A stretch of 64,000 nucleotides of DNA from Glebionis coronaria (GCA_025667525.1 CM046877.1:30391255-30455254), one strand, 5' to 3'; shown: positions 21,662 through 33,975, numbered from the stretch's first letter. Notes: generated by a model not told the origin, from the sequence alone. Made by a program: numbers and translations.

Positions 21662-24166
21662 TGTTTTTTCTAAGAGTGTGTGAATATTATCGAGGGACAA
21701 TTAATTTAGAACGAATAAAGTATTTATTTATTGCCCACTAATCTTTATCTAATGAGCCTTGGTTAGCAAAAACAGTTTTGCCAAAACCCATCTTTTATTA
21801 ATCGATACGTGTTCGATAATCTTTTATTAAACGATACGCGTAGTAGTATTTAAATTTTTGTGGACTTTATATATCATAAAATATTTTGTTTTCTAATAAC
21901 TTGTAGTATGAAGATTTTTATTCCCACATCGGCCAAAGAAATAAACTTTTGTTGTTTATATGTTGAGGTGGAACTCATTCATCATATATATTGATGATGA
22001 ATGGATCAGTTATACTATGGTTAAATAATACGAGGTGATAACTTTTTAAAGTATGTCTTGGTAATTTTTTATTAACGGATAACTATGTTGTAGATCTTTG
22101 CGACATCCGTATTAACGAATAAAATATCATATTTGACGGTCAACTAAAAAGCTTTTGTTTAGTTTTTACATTTACTTGAAAAAATTTTAAACTCACTAGA
22201 TAAAAGGTTTCAGTCTCGGCTATTGCCTAGTTTATTCTTTCATTCTCCAGACTAGATCGAGAATGGAAATAATTCAAAACCTTTGGTCCAGTCCACGTCA
22301 GCGGTCAAAACGCTTACCCGTAATTCATTAATCTTCTTTCTTCATTTCTTCATGATTTGTTTCATACGAGGTGTTTAACTGTTTGTCTTAAGCTTATTAG
22401 AAAACCAGTAAGCTCGTAAACTTATTTTTGGGGTGTATGGACTTAACAACATAAGCTCACGAGCTTATAAAGTCTACAAGTTGAAATTAATAAACTCATA
22501 AGCCCAAAAAGATAATTTTACCAGTTTATGAATATAGTGTAAACGTATAGTGAAGATGATTTGTGTTATGCAAGTACAAAAGAATAAAGTGGATAGTTTT
22601 ATCTTCTTTGTCTTTTGGCTAAGGATGGTCTCTAGTCTTCAAAGACACTAGAAAAATGGTTCGAGACCGATAGTTATGGACGGAACTTAATGGGGACTCG
22701 GAGGGGTTCCCCCCTCCAAAATTTTCAGCCACAAGTATACTTTTAGCCTGTTTACTTTGTGTTTTTAAACATTATTAGTACAAATGTTAAAAGAAAATAT
22801 AAATTGGCCCCTCTAAAACAAATACACTATAGTTTAGCCCCTCCGACAATACTTGTCAAGTTCCTGTCGATAGTTCTTGAACTATTACATGATACTCGTA
22901 TCGGTTCATACTATTGATCGAACAACTGTTTTCAAAACTTGGTCGAGTCATTTGTCCTACATGGGTTGAAGAAAGGAAAGCTTGCTTGTTTATATATTGT
23001 AACGTAACTAGTATAGTTATGTAGATATGTATCTTGTAACCAATTTTGTGGGTACAATCTTTTATTTAAGATTTGATAAAATAATAAAATAATTACTTTT
23101 TGTGATATAAAATTTGATAGAATAATTATTTGGGTTAAATTAATCTAACATAGCATTTGTTCGGTTGGAATTAGATGTGGTAAATTATGTTTATATACTT
23201 AAATTTGGGTTATTTGAACCTTTTTTGAAGTAATTGACTAAATGGGTATTGATTTTTATTTTAGTTGTACTATTTGGACAACATAAAAGCATTGGGTTAA
23301 ATAAATGTGTATTATGGACAATATGTGATGGTTATCATTTGTCAATTAATTAATCTTGAATCTATTTGTTTCTCCATTAATATTGTCCATTTGACCCAAG
23401 TACATTTGGTTCAATGTCCATTTGGTCCAAATCCATTTTGTCCAAATATTAAAATTGCCCATTTAGTCCACGTTAATGGATCAACGTCCATTTAACCCAC
23501 TGCCCATACCCGTCCAGTCCACCCATTTAGCCACCCTTAATTGGAACGATTGGCTTAAAAACCCGTACCTTATTTCTTTGTAATCTAGCTTCTTGCTAGT
23601 ATTTTCTAATATAATTGCCGTTAAAAAAAATTAATCTAACAGTAGCATACTAGGAGAATTGATCACAATCCGTTACTGGCTAAAAATAAATTGTCTACGA
23701 ACTTTTAAATTTAGTTCCAATATGGATGTGTCATGATCGGTTAAAAGGAAAATTGATCACAATCCGTTACTGGCTAAAAATAAAATTGAAAGTAAAGTAC
23801 TAGTATTAGACGATGTTTTGAAACACGGTCAACTTGGCCGAGTCAACAAATTTTATTTGATCACAATCCGTTATAAATATTTGCGACGTAATTTTATTTT
23901 TACATAAATAAACAGTTTATATATTCAATATACGATAATTTTATTATTTATATATATTTTTTATTAATTATTGAAAATATAAATTTTTTTTATTTTTTCA
24001 AAAATCTAAATTGATCGGATCGATCTATGTCGAACCAGTAATTCGATAACTCGATTATTCCAGTAGATATAAATAAAAACACTGTTCCTAGATTACACAC
24101 AATAATTGTATGAAAGGTTTTTTTATTCCCACATCGGTTAGAAAAAGAAATTTGTTTTTGTTTATA
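21662..24166. other. Repeat-derived DNA with three USE/TATA repeat copies
   Basis: Copies of the dispersed repeat lie at 21927 (TCCCACATCGG, then TTTATATG), at 22955-23010 (TCCTACATGG, 24 nt, TTTATATATTG), and at 24127-24166, where the last is split by the Helitron that follows. Near 23380-23540 are repeated CCATTTGGTCC-type words ending in TTTAGCCACCCTTA, like a hAT right end whose left partner I could not find. No gene is supported. Confidence 0.45.
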
Positions 24167-24605
24167 CTAGACGATTACCCGCGTATAACGGCGGAATTGC
24201 CTAGCGACATATAATTAACGATATGCTAATTGATTCGGTGGTCGAACATGTGTCACTTAAATCTTCTAGCGACAGATAGTTAACGATATGCTAATTGACA
24301 CGGTGGTCGAACCTGTAGCCCTGTGACTTGGCCGAGTTGAATTGGTCGAACCCGTGTAAGATGAATCGACTGGTTTGACCTGTGATTGAACCTGGTGACT
24401 TGATCGAATCGACCCGGTGGTCGAACCCATTATCCAGTGATTGAACTCGTGACTTGATGATCCAACCCGTGACTATGTATTAAATGTTTGACTTCATAAT
24501 TATTGCACTTTAATCTATATAAAGAATTTAAGTTTTTAAAATATTTTCTTATTAGTCATTTTTTTCACTTCCAAAAAAAGAGGATACACCCTTTATATAT
24601 AGTAT

Positions 24606-24645
24606 AGGCGAGTACCCGCGCATAGCGACGGAAATGCCTAATAAT
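24606..24645 (-). mobile_element. Second Helitron-like 3' end inside the Helitron
   Basis: The minus strand reads CCGTCGCTATGCGCGGGTAC and then TCGCCTA, closely like the outer end at 24167 (hairpin GCG/CGC arms and shared subterminal words such as TAATTAACGATAT). The last bases are not a perfect CTRR. It may be an older 3' end bypassed in transposition, or the relic of a related nested element. Confidence 0.55.
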
Positions 24646-25333
24646 AAGTAATTAACGATATACAATAGTAGTAAGTGTTTCGTGTAAAGTTCAAACATAA
24701 AATGTAATAATATCGAAATATAATTGATATTTCCTTAAATAGGCTAACATAGTTGCGGCCATTCTCGGTATGACCGAGTCCTCCCTTGTTACGGTTACCT
24801 CAGAGTCTTCGACCAAAATAATCCACATTCAGTTAGTTGCACGATGAGTCGCGTGAGTTGTTTTATAGACCCGCTTTTTCAAAATGGTTTCTCCGGTATT
24901 ACTTGAGTAGACAGTTTAGTCCATAGGATGTAGGCGATATTTTGTAGTAAAGACTTTGAAACAAAGCATAATTTCTCAACCAGTTCACAATGTTTTACAT
25001 GTAAATTACAAAATTTATTTATCTATAGACCATAATCAAAGTTAGTATCTACCTAAAAATCAACATTTTTGAAAGACTGAATGTTAACTCATTTGCACAA
25101 TACACACATGAAAAGCGCATACGACATTGAAAGGTTTTCCGGTCTTAAGGATATAACATTTACATTTGCTCGAGTTAAAATATTGGGTAGTGAAATAAAT
25201 AGATAAAGCTACAAAAAGACCATTTGTCTTCGACGTTTTACAAAAAAACGTGTATCGAGTCAAACCCACAAAACACATAAAAGAAATTACGAAATTAATT
25301 TTTGACTATATCTAGCTGTGCGGCCCCACATGT

Positions 25334-26025
25334 TAGGTGTGAGCATGGTTCGGTTAGGTTCAGTTTTTTTATAAAACCAAAACCAAACCAACAAATTTTG
25401 GTTTTTGATTTTTAAGAACCATTCGGTTTCGGTTTTGTGTCGGTTTGGTTTTTCGGTTGTCGATTTACTTTCGGTTTGGTTTTTTGGTTTTTTCGGTTTC
25501 TAAATAATTTATCAAGCTTCGCTTTTACAAGTCGATTTCGAATATACGATAAACCGGCACGTTAAAAGCATTAAATAAATAATAACAACAAAAACACAAC
25601 ATTAACAATAAGGAAAAAATATCATATAAAATCCTAAAAATCATTTATGCGTACAAATCTGCACAATAGCAACGATATAAACCTAATTAAAAAAACAACC
25701 TAGAACAAAACTTATTATTTTTTCATGTTCAGTAAGCATAGAAAAATGATTATTTATTAAACATGATATAATTAATCTAACGTAGCATATTCATCTTCCA
25801 TTAGCTTCGACGTGAACTTATATATATATTCTCATGTTTATCGTGATCGGTTCGGTTTATATTGGTTTTCTATAATAAAAAAACCAAACCGAACCAAAAG
25901 CTTCGGTTTTTTTAAAATGCAAAAACCGAACCATCGGTTTTTCAATCGGTTTTGATTTTTTAGGTTTCTGTTCTTCGGTTCTTTTTGGGTTTAGGTTCGG
26001 GTTTTCGGTTTCTTGCACACCCCTA
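25334..26025. mobile_element. hAT-type MITE, 692 bp, nested in the Helitron
   Basis: The ends TAGGTGTGAGCATGG and (inverse of right) TAGGGGTGTGCAAGA are flanked by perfect 8-bp duplications CCACATGT (25326-25333 and 26026-26033). The interior is full of GGTTCGGTT and CGGTTTTCGGTT words on the left and their complements on the right. Small open frames inside are accidental. Confidence 0.88.
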
Positions 26026-26504
26026 CCACATGTTAGACATGTGAAGTATTCAATTCAAAAAGTTTGCAAGTATGAAATTATCCACTTATATGACATGTGC
26101 TGGTCATATGTGATAATTAAGTATGAAAAAATATTCACTAACACAATAAACTGCAATGCAAAATTAAACTTTGGACTAAAACTGGAGGTTGGTAAATTAC
26201 GATCCTCAAATGAAACCAGTAACTTATATAGAGAGAAAAGAACATCTTGAAACTAACCGCCATCCCGTTAACTGATTTGTGCACAAGATCCTTCAATATA
26301 CTATGAATATGAACCCAACAAGAAGATAACTAATCAAATGACGATAAACATGTATATCGAAATTAATATGGTAATTGACATGAATGAATTTTTGGCTGCT
26401 AAAGCAAGCTTAGTATATATATGCCTATATAATTTTGAAATTATACGAGGCCAAGACAACATCTTAAGCTTGTAGAACATTTCATAAAACTGTATACGTT
26501 GGAT

Positions 26505-26591
26505 GTGTACCATATCAACAGCTGCCTCAGCGGGGCCTTTGATAGTAATCAAGGTAGATTCAATAAGACCACGATATCCTTGTTCAGGACA
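26505..26591 (-). pseudogene. Captured fragment of a dynamin-related protein (DRP1-like)
   Basis: On the minus strand the frame reads [20 protein letters not shown], then AEAAVDMVH, which matches the stalk region of plant DRP1-type dynamins (pattern [26 protein letters not shown]). Only about 29 residues match; the sequence before and after is unrelated. It sits in the Helitron next to a membrin-like fragment, so it is most simply a captured exon piece. No function expected. Confidence 0.75.
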
Positions 26592-26620
26592 TGTAGTTTC
26601 AAGCAATCCGTTTGTTTGGA

Positions 26621-26746
26621 TTATTTTGCAAGGATGGTTGTTCTAGTTGCAGAAGCCTCTTCCAAAATTCGTGACGAATTACGAGCAGACTGCATTGCTT
26701 GTGCTTCCTCTTCAAAAATCCTCATAACATGAAAAGATTCCCCACT
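26621..26746 (-). pseudogene. Captured membrin-like (Qb-SNARE) exon
   Basis: After an acceptor TGGTTTAG the minus strand encodes SGESFHVMRIFEEEAQAMQS, then [20 protein letters not shown] and K, followed by a stop at 26621 where membrins continue with K-Y-A/S-E-Q. This fits MEMB11/12, Golgi SNAREs, whose sequence here is SGE.H...IF.EEAQAM with a following SKRMLEE. The stop and loss of the rest (no SNARE C-terminus, no membrane anchor) show it is a relic. It joins in phase to the exon at 26833. Confidence 0.7.
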
Positions 26747-26832
26747 CTAAACCACATTTAAAACAGCTCGTAATCAGAAATGTAGTGAACATCATGAACT
26801 TTAGAAACAAACAGATGCGCTAATATATATAC

Positions 26833-26960
26833 AGCTCGACTAAGCAATTCATCTTTCTCTTGAGCTTCTTTCCACCTCTCCTGTCGCCGTTGAAAATACA
26901 TCTCTTAGGAATTATATCAAACACTTGATAGGCATCTTTAAGATCACATATCCGGCCATT
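26833..26960 (-). pseudogene. Captured membrin-like upstream exon joined to unknown sequence
   Basis: The minus strand encodes QRRQERWKEAQEKDELLSRA (26892-26833) and then a donor GTATATAT. It splices in phase 0 to the exon at 26746, giving LLSRA-SGES as in membrin (LLGRA-SGE). Just upstream in the same frame is ANGRICDLKDAYQVFDIIPK, which does not belong to membrin and loosely resembles a pentatricopeptide unit. The fusion of two unrelated pieces supports capture and recombination in the Helitron. Confidence 0.55.
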
Positions 26961-27818
26961 AGCCAACACATACAAAAACTGAATATCAAGAAAATACCCA
27001 CAAGTAACAAAGCTTCACCATTCTTGTACACCATTTAAAAATTAAACATGATCACTAAAAGAGTAGAATCTTCTTGTTATAATTTAGAGCTACAACTTAT
27101 GCAACTTAACATCGTTATAGTGCAATATTTTCGCCACTTATCTAAATTCAGAAACACAAACTTATGAAGAGTGAACCAAAAAGAAAGCAAGCATGTCCCT
27201 GTTATATCAAACTAACCTACGTTGAACACATTTGCTGGATTCTTGGAATAGAAGGGATCCACAAGCTTTAATATTCCTTGCCATTTTTATTTTAGGTGTC
27301 TAAGAAGGTGCAAAAGTTCTACATCTTCCGTTGTGAACTGTTATAACAACAGTAGTAACTAATCAGATTTTACTAAGTGCAATGCAAAAGATAGTATATG
27401 TCCTATGGTCTATGGAATTATATAGTTAGTCAAGAAAAAATATACTTAGTCAAGAAAATGTAGGCATTAAATGTGACTTCTACCCATGATGATGCCTTTC
27501 TGCACTAATGGACCTTCTATGTGTCTCTCGGGTACGAAAATGTAGCCATAGAGGTTGGTGAATAGAATGTGTGAATAGGATAGTTCATATTATCTTGTTT
27601 TGTTCATTTAAGCATTGCATTAGTTTGGTATAGTTGCATGTGTTGAGTATTTGGCATGTCATTGCACTCTTACATAGCTAGCTTGTAATATATTATATGG
27701 AATTGCTTAAAACATATACAACTTTTTGCAAAAAAAAATGAAACCTCAAATGCACAAAAAGATAGTTTGTGATCAAACATATAACACATAAAATGATAGG
27801 TTTATATAATTATATTAC

Positions 27819-27969
27819 CTAAAAGCCGTGAAATAGGGTAATGTTCTGGAAACTTGAGATCTGTCACTCCATCTAATTCATATAATTGTCTGTAGAAGTC
27901 CTCCATTGATTTAATAATTTCAGGATCCAAGATCTTACCAGCAACATGAATCCAAACTCGTCCTTTTAG
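27819..27969 (-). pseudogene. Captured ASCH-domain (activating signal cointegrator-like) exon
   Basis: The minus strand encodes LKGRVWIHVAGKILDPEIIK, SMEDFYRQLYELDGVTDLKF and PEHYPISRLLG, ending at a proper donor GTAATATAA. Plant ASCH-domain proteins (TRIP4/ASC-1-like) have GRLWIHAA.KVPD...IKAMEDFYRE.Y...G.TDIKFPEHYPVSRLLG, so the family is clear. Only this exon of the domain is present, inside the Helitron. Confidence 0.75.
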
Positions 27970-28009
27970 ATTCAAATGCAAGGCAATAAAAGATTGAGCG
28001 CTTCGTATA

Positions 28010-30356
28010 ACAAGGATTGATCAAGCTTTTTAGTCAATTAATAGGAAATGATGCAAATAATTAGACTTTATTAAAAGGCATACACAGTTACAATTTGCAG
28101 AAAACATAAACTCAGCAATGTACTTCTATAGGACGGTGACACACGGCTACCAAAAACTACGATTTCAATAAACATGCGTACACATTTCAACCTACAATTT
28201 TTTACCAATTTAGATAAAAAAAGTGGCTTAAAGTCTTAAGCACTCTTTCACTAAGTTACACTATGTACTCAATTTTCCGCCTAAACAAAGAAACTTATTT
28301 AGCAGTTAGCACCCACCCTCTTTACAGCTTATATCACTTGGCCTGGCAAACCTAATACTTGATTCTAAACCCAATGAGTCAAGTGATATCGTACACCACG
28401 AAATCCGATAAATAATTTTTCACTTCACATATGACAGAGTCGCACAAAACAGCTCACGCAGTGGCACCCTCAATCCCTGATAATACAATAATACTATCAA
28501 AGAAAAAGAAGAGATTAAACACACTTAGAAACTTACTTGCATCATCGATCGGGGATTCGTAGTATAAGTTGTTTCAGTGGTCTTCCAGACCTGCCAAAGG
28601 GTAAACCTAAACTTACCGAAAGAACGATAATTATACAACGCAATCCATGAATCCTGAAATACAAATTTAATGTCGCAAAAATTGATCCTTGTGTCTACCA
28701 TACCTACTTGGGTCGGGTCGCCATACACTTCAACAAAGTCTCCACCACACATATAAAACCCTTCTGTAATCCCTGCACTATCACCAGAAATATAGAAATT
28801 AACTTGAAATGTCGAGTAAAAAGCGAGGCAACACTTCACTATTAAGGCTGTGCGCTTTATATGCAGATGGTTACTACATATGAAATGCGGATAATGTTAT
28901 ATGGCATATTATATCATCAGTTTGCCTCATATCGTCAATTTACAACCATATTTATCATAAAAACGATATATCAAGGACAATTAACTTGCCAACATAACTA
29001 AAAGATAACGTAGATGATTTGTATACCACTAAAACCACTCATTTTACCATGTGTGCCCTTATAAAAGGTTTCAGTTGTGTACAAATCAAATTCGCTATAA
29101 TAATAGTTATCCTAATTACATCCTAAACCAAAGAATTGATATAACAGTGATTAGCACAAAACCTCTTAACTATGTGAGATCATAGTGATTTGAACAAACC
29201 TTGTTAATAAGTAGGTGTAATTCTTCACGGTCTATATAATATGTTGGAGATTAACAGTGATAAACCCAACTAATCAAATAATGACACCTATATGTGACCA
29301 TTTGCAAGTCTTTTCCTCATAAATCGGGTTTGGATATGTGATTAAGAAAAGGATTTTTTTTACAATAAGCAACTTATGTCTTATAATGCATAAGCTCATA
29401 AACTATGAGTGAGTACGCTCTAAAACCTGTGATAATATAATGTCGATCTTGACGAATCTTGAACCTGCCAAACACAAAAAAAAATACTGTATCAAATAAC
29501 AATAGACGAAAAAACACATAACCTGGGATAGAGCTTAACATATCTCCAAACAACCAGCACACTCAAACCACCAAAAACACTTCCAAACTACCAAGCCATC
29601 GAAACCAGAATCGGCAAAGCATAACAAAAAATCCATATGAGCAACATGAATGATTTGGCGCAAAATAAAAGTCGCAACATAAAAAAACTTACAAATTCTA
29701 TAGTATATGTGATTATAATATGAGCCTCTACATAGATCCACTCTTAGGGTTGATGAATGCGGCTGCATCTCATTATGTATTTTTGTATGTTTTTTTACAA
29801 ATTGGTTGTGAATTAATATTGAAACTGATTTTAAACAGATAATGAAACTGCTAAGCATGGAGAAGAGTATTGAAGAAGCTAATGATTTTGAGACACGTAT
29901 TTGAATGGATGCAATTAAGTTTTCAACATTTCCTTAATTAAAAAAACAACTTTCAAAAAAAGGTTAGAAGAGAAGAGATAGAGATGTGGCGGAAGTTTTC
30001 GACGGTGACTATATGTGACAGCAGTCCATGTCTGAAATAAAAATTTGACAATCTAAAAACTATCATCTACAACAAAGATCTATAGATTTACAAGCAAAAC
30101 TAAAATAAATAAACCTCAAACATTAAAAACTCATACCTTCGTTTGGAGGTTTGATTAGTTTTATGGCGTTCGGTGTTGGAAAAGTTAAAGTGGTGGCGGC
30201 GCTCGGTGGTTGGGTTCGGCGGTGATAGGGTAAGAAGCGAGGTGAGATTTAAGAATAAGATTAGGTGTGTGTTTTTTAGGGTGAAAAGAAGGAACGAAAT
30301 TATCAAGTTTTTCAACATTCAAGATTTTGGGATTTTTACTTTATAAGTAGTAGAGA
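28010..30356 (-). other. Helitron 5' half with unrecognised exon-like pieces
   Basis: Several minus-strand pieces have exon-like borders. GTTCAAGATTCG after TTTGGCAG near 29466 encodes FKIRQDRHYIITGFRAYSLI. A piece near 28620-28670 encodes QDSWIALYNYRSF and ends at GTAAGTTTAG, and one near 28550-28592 encodes VWKTTETTYTTNPRSMMQ between GGCAG and GTAAG. I cannot name a family. They may be further captured exons or a decayed Helitron-borne gene. The last 400 bases before 30356 look like a promoter/leader region. Confidence 0.35.
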
Positions 30357-31382
30357 TATTGCGGTGGAACTCACTTATGCAAGTTGATACGACTATTGTG
30401 TAATGGTAGCCAGACCGGTCATTCATTATACATAGTGATTAATGAGTGAATGGTTATACTACCGTTAAATAATATCAGTTCTTAAATTTTTAACATGTGT
30501 TTTGTAATCTTTTTAGTAATCGATAGGTGTTTATAATCTTTTATTAAACGATACGTCAGTTGTAGCTCGTATCTAAATTTTTGTATTAGAAGCTGTAAAC
30601 TTAAAGTTATATTTTTATGAAATTGTTTGATAAACTAGTTGGAATTAAAACTTATTAATGTAAAATTTTATAAAAATATGTCGAATCAGATTTATATATA
30701 TTGTTGGAAAGTTTAGAGTTTGTTCACTAAATTTGTTTTTTCTAATTTGTTTGGCTACAAGTTTTGTTATTTTTAGTATGTTTGGAATTTAGTAAGTTTT
30801 AGGTTATTTGTTTTTCAAAAATAGATGTCAAGGTTATTAGTTTTCATTGTATCTTTTGAATTGTAATTTAAAGTATTTGAATAAGAACTTCCGCTCTGTT
30901 TGTTTGAATTTCTATTTGTTCTGATCTTTGAACACCCAATATATATTCTCTAGCTTTTGCGTGATAATTCACAATATTTAATTTGAAGGAAATGTAACTA
31001 ACATAATTAGCTATAAGCCCTGTTTCAAACATAGCCAGATTACTAGCGATTTTTTGGTTTGGGTACCATTTTTATAAGATAATTCATTTTCATTGTAGTT
31101 GCTAAAAAAAAGATCAAATGGTTGATTTGATGAACTTTTTAACTTGGTCTTTCAACTTGTTCTCTATACTTGCTCAAAAAAAAAAAAACCTTGTTCTCTA
31201 TACTTTACCTTTATTTTCTTGGTATATGATCTTTTAAGATGAGCTGTTGAACACGTGATAAGTTTGGAAAGAAATTAACATCTAATTAAAAGAACGTAAA
31301 ATACAAAGAAAATCTGACTACGTTAATAGAAGCTAATCTATCTCTCATATAGAATTAGCTTCTTGTATTGTATGTTGTTGAC
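30357..31382. other. Right part of the USE/TATA repeat split by the Helitron, then intergenic
   Basis: 30357-30540 continues the dispersed repeat broken at 24166 (TATTGCGGTGGAACTCACTT, then AAGTTGATACGAC). The rest is AT-rich with no gene seen. Confidence 0.5.
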
Positions 31383-31676
31383 TAGGGGTGAGCATGTGGA
31401 TCGTTGGACTGGACCAGACCGGAAAATTGGTCTGGACCGACCTAGATCGGACTGGACTATTTCGGTCCGGTTTTTGGTTTGTGTTTTTGGACGATTTCGG
31501 TTCTCGGATCGTTCAGTCCGGTCCGATCTGGTTCGATTTTACTAAAAACTTGTCGATTATGTTTAATAGGACCGGACCGAAGACCGAACCGGACCGGACC
31601 ATTTCGGTCCGGTCTCGGTCCGAGGTTTTGGATCATTTCGGTCTTCGGTCTGGTCCGGACCTGTTGCTCAGCCCTA
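31383..31676. mobile_element. hAT-type MITE, 294 bp
   Basis: The ends TAGGGGTGAGCA and (inverse of right) TAGGGCTGAGCA are flanked by near-perfect 8-bp duplications TTGTTGAC (31375-31382) and TTATTGAC (31677-31684). The interior consists of GGACCGGACC / GGTCCGGTCC words in both orientations. Open frames across it are accidental. Confidence 0.85.
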
Positions 31677-31699
31677 TTATTGACAGTTAAAGAGCAGTT

Positions 31700-33635
31700 G
31701 TAAATACCATATATATAATTTTGTGTGGGTTAATATATAGGGAAAAAGACGGATATGTCAATTTGAGTACTTTATCAATTATATGTCACTTGAAAAGAAT
31801 TTGACGAATTTAGTCATCACCACTCAAAACATAACAAGAGTCTAAAAAAATTTACTTTTTAACTGATCAATCGACGGTGCTCAACCATCAAATGCTCAGC
31901 TTGACCATATCCGTCTTTAGTTGAGCACTTGTGTATTTATGTATGACTAAATTTGTTATATTCTTTCTAAGTAGAAAGATATTGTAGTAAAATATTTAAT
32001 GTTATGTAATTGCAGTAGGGTTAAAACCCTGACTAACGTCTTCCATCGGTGTCAAAACGCCATCAACGGCGAAACAACGTAGGCATCAACACCGGTTGAA
32101 CATTATGTGACGGTAACCTTTTAGAGTGACATGTTCTATTTACATACAGATTACACTATCATATATTTTGTTTCCCACATCGGTCAAAAATAGAAAACTA
32201 TGTTTACTTATATATTGTGTCGGAACCCATTCATACAAGTTAATACAATTATTGTGTAATCCGAGTCTTCCCCTTCATTCTCATATATAGTTATACCCAG
32301 GGACGGAGCTATGGGGTTCCCGCGGGTGCCCGTGACCCCTATGAATTTTTTATACGTAGTGTTAATTTGTGAAGAAAACATCGATTTTTTCGAAATGCAT
32401 CTTAAATGCACCCAGTCAATTGAAACATAATTTTACCCTTCGTTTTAGTTCACGTGTTACATCTGTTATATTACGGTTAAAAAATATTTGTGCACCCGAT
32501 CATATTTCGTCCTGGCTTCGTCCCTGGTTATACCACTTGTGATGATGTATGGGGTATACTTTGGTTAAATAATACTAGTTGATAACTTTTTATAACCATG
32601 TCTTTTGTAATTTTTTTGGCAGTGTTTTAAAATTCGGGTTGATTCGGTCGGTTGAACCGTGATCCAGTCGAGTGAACGGACGTCGATTTTGACCAAAAAA
32701 ACTCGGTTGAACCATGACCCGATGGCTAAACCGATAAATACATTTCTTATACTTAATTTTTTAGTGACATCGATATTTTATATTTTAGAAACTTTGACTC
32801 TGACAAAAAAACTAAACAACAAAAACCTCTGACCTCGTCTGACCGATCAGTCTCAGACCTTAGTCGCACGTTTTTTCAGAAAACAAACACACCCTTAATT
32901 CCTACGCGATTTTGATCCAATTTTTGCTATAAAAACTTTTTATATGACTTGATCATTTGCAAATGACATCTTCACTCATTCAATTCTCTCCAACTGTTTT
33001 TTTTTCAATTTTTGTTAATTCTATTTCATGAAATCAGTTTCTTAATTACTTATATTATTCTGATATGCAAAATCACTTTTTGTGTAATTTGTACATAATA
33101 AGGAACAAGTAAAAACTTATAAAAATATCGGATATTATGGTGTTTTATTGTATTGTTTAAACATAATACGATATACGAAACATAATACGCAATAGGACAT
33201 GCCAAAGCTCGAAATGTATTAGTGATTATAATGTTTTATTGTATTGTTTAAATAAATTATGAAGTTGTATGATTTTAAAAGTATTGTTTGAATAAAAATG
33301 ATTGTGGTATTTTTTATGTTTTATGGTTGTATTTTTTAATGTTTGTAAATAAATTCCGAAAAAAACCCGATCCGAACATTTTTAACCGAAAAATCGATCC
33401 GAAAAAAACCGATTACGAAAATTTTTATTCGAAAAAAACTGATTCAGAAAAAACCGATCTGATCCGAAACCGATTTTGAAAAATCCGAAACCGATTTTAT
33501 CCGGTTTATTTGGACCTATACTTTAAGCCACACGTATCCGCTATGTTTCAAACGAAACGGCTTAAACGATAAATAAAGAAACCAATCTAATTCGAACTCA
33601 TCTGTATTGTAGTCGCGCAACTCATCATTAAAACT
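31700..33635. other. Intergenic: USE/TATA repeat and decayed hAT-like sequence
   Basis: A copy of the dispersed repeat starts at 32166 (TTCCCACATCGG, then TTATATATTG, then TCGGAACCCATTCATACAAG). From 32625 a TGTTTTAAAATTCGGG start resembles the left end of the MITE at 59389. At 33360-33500 are AACCGAT/CCGAAA-rich words like hAT MITE interiors. No gene seen. Confidence 0.4.
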
Positions 33636-33948
33636 TGTTAGGGTTTCTGTATTGTAGTCTGATGCATGAGCATTGGATCACAATGTCAACATGTATGCAT
33701 ATCTCACATTTTAATAAGTTATTTGCTTTCCTTTTTATTTTAGTTTCTTGTGTAATAATAAATCTTGATTAGGAAATTATATTCCTAATCAATTACGTGT
33801 TTATAGTACTCTTCCTATAAGATTGGTTCGTTTTCTCTATGATTGGAGACTTTTACTTTTGATAATAATACAAGAAACCTACGGGTACTTTGTTCACTGA
33901 GTTGTTCTTGATTCTTGAATGTGGCCATTTGATTAGCGATCCGCAACA
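33636..33948 (+). repeat. Putative 5' LTR of a Ty3/gypsy element
   Basis: The segment begins TGTTAGGG and ends CAACA, and is followed at once by TTTGGTATAAGAG (33949-33961), a slightly changed primer binding site for initiator-Met tRNA (TGGTATCAGAG). The gag frame follows 15-30 bp later. No second LTR was found, so the 5' edge is tentative. Confidence 0.5.
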
Positions 33949-33975
33949 TTTGGTATAAGAGATTTTGGTGCTCAA

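Larger units (their letters stand above)
24167..30356 (-). mobile_element. Helitron (non-autonomous) with captured gene fragments
   Basis: On the minus strand the element begins TCTCTACTACTTATAAAG (30356 downward), the typical plant Helitron 5' end, and ends in a short hairpin (CCGC then GCGG arms) followed by CTAG (24170-24167). It lies between A and T as Helitrons require. Joining the flanks gives TTTGTTTATA + TATTGCGGTGG, which matches the uninterrupted repeat at 18880 (TTTGTTTATATATTGTGGTGG) and at 32200, so the empty site is visible in paralogous copies. No Rep/helicase frame is present. It contains a nested hAT MITE (25334-26025) and minus-strand exon-like pieces of host genes (26505-28010), as is known for gene-capturing Helitrons. 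Confidence 0.88.

Noticed and set aside
26041..26250. Small plus-strand open frame in the Helitron
   Set aside because: No family features; recognisable coding pieces there are all on the minus strand.
31363..31703. Three overlapping open frames rich in GPD and RSGS
   Set aside because: They lie across a hAT MITE and reflect its GGACCGGACC words.
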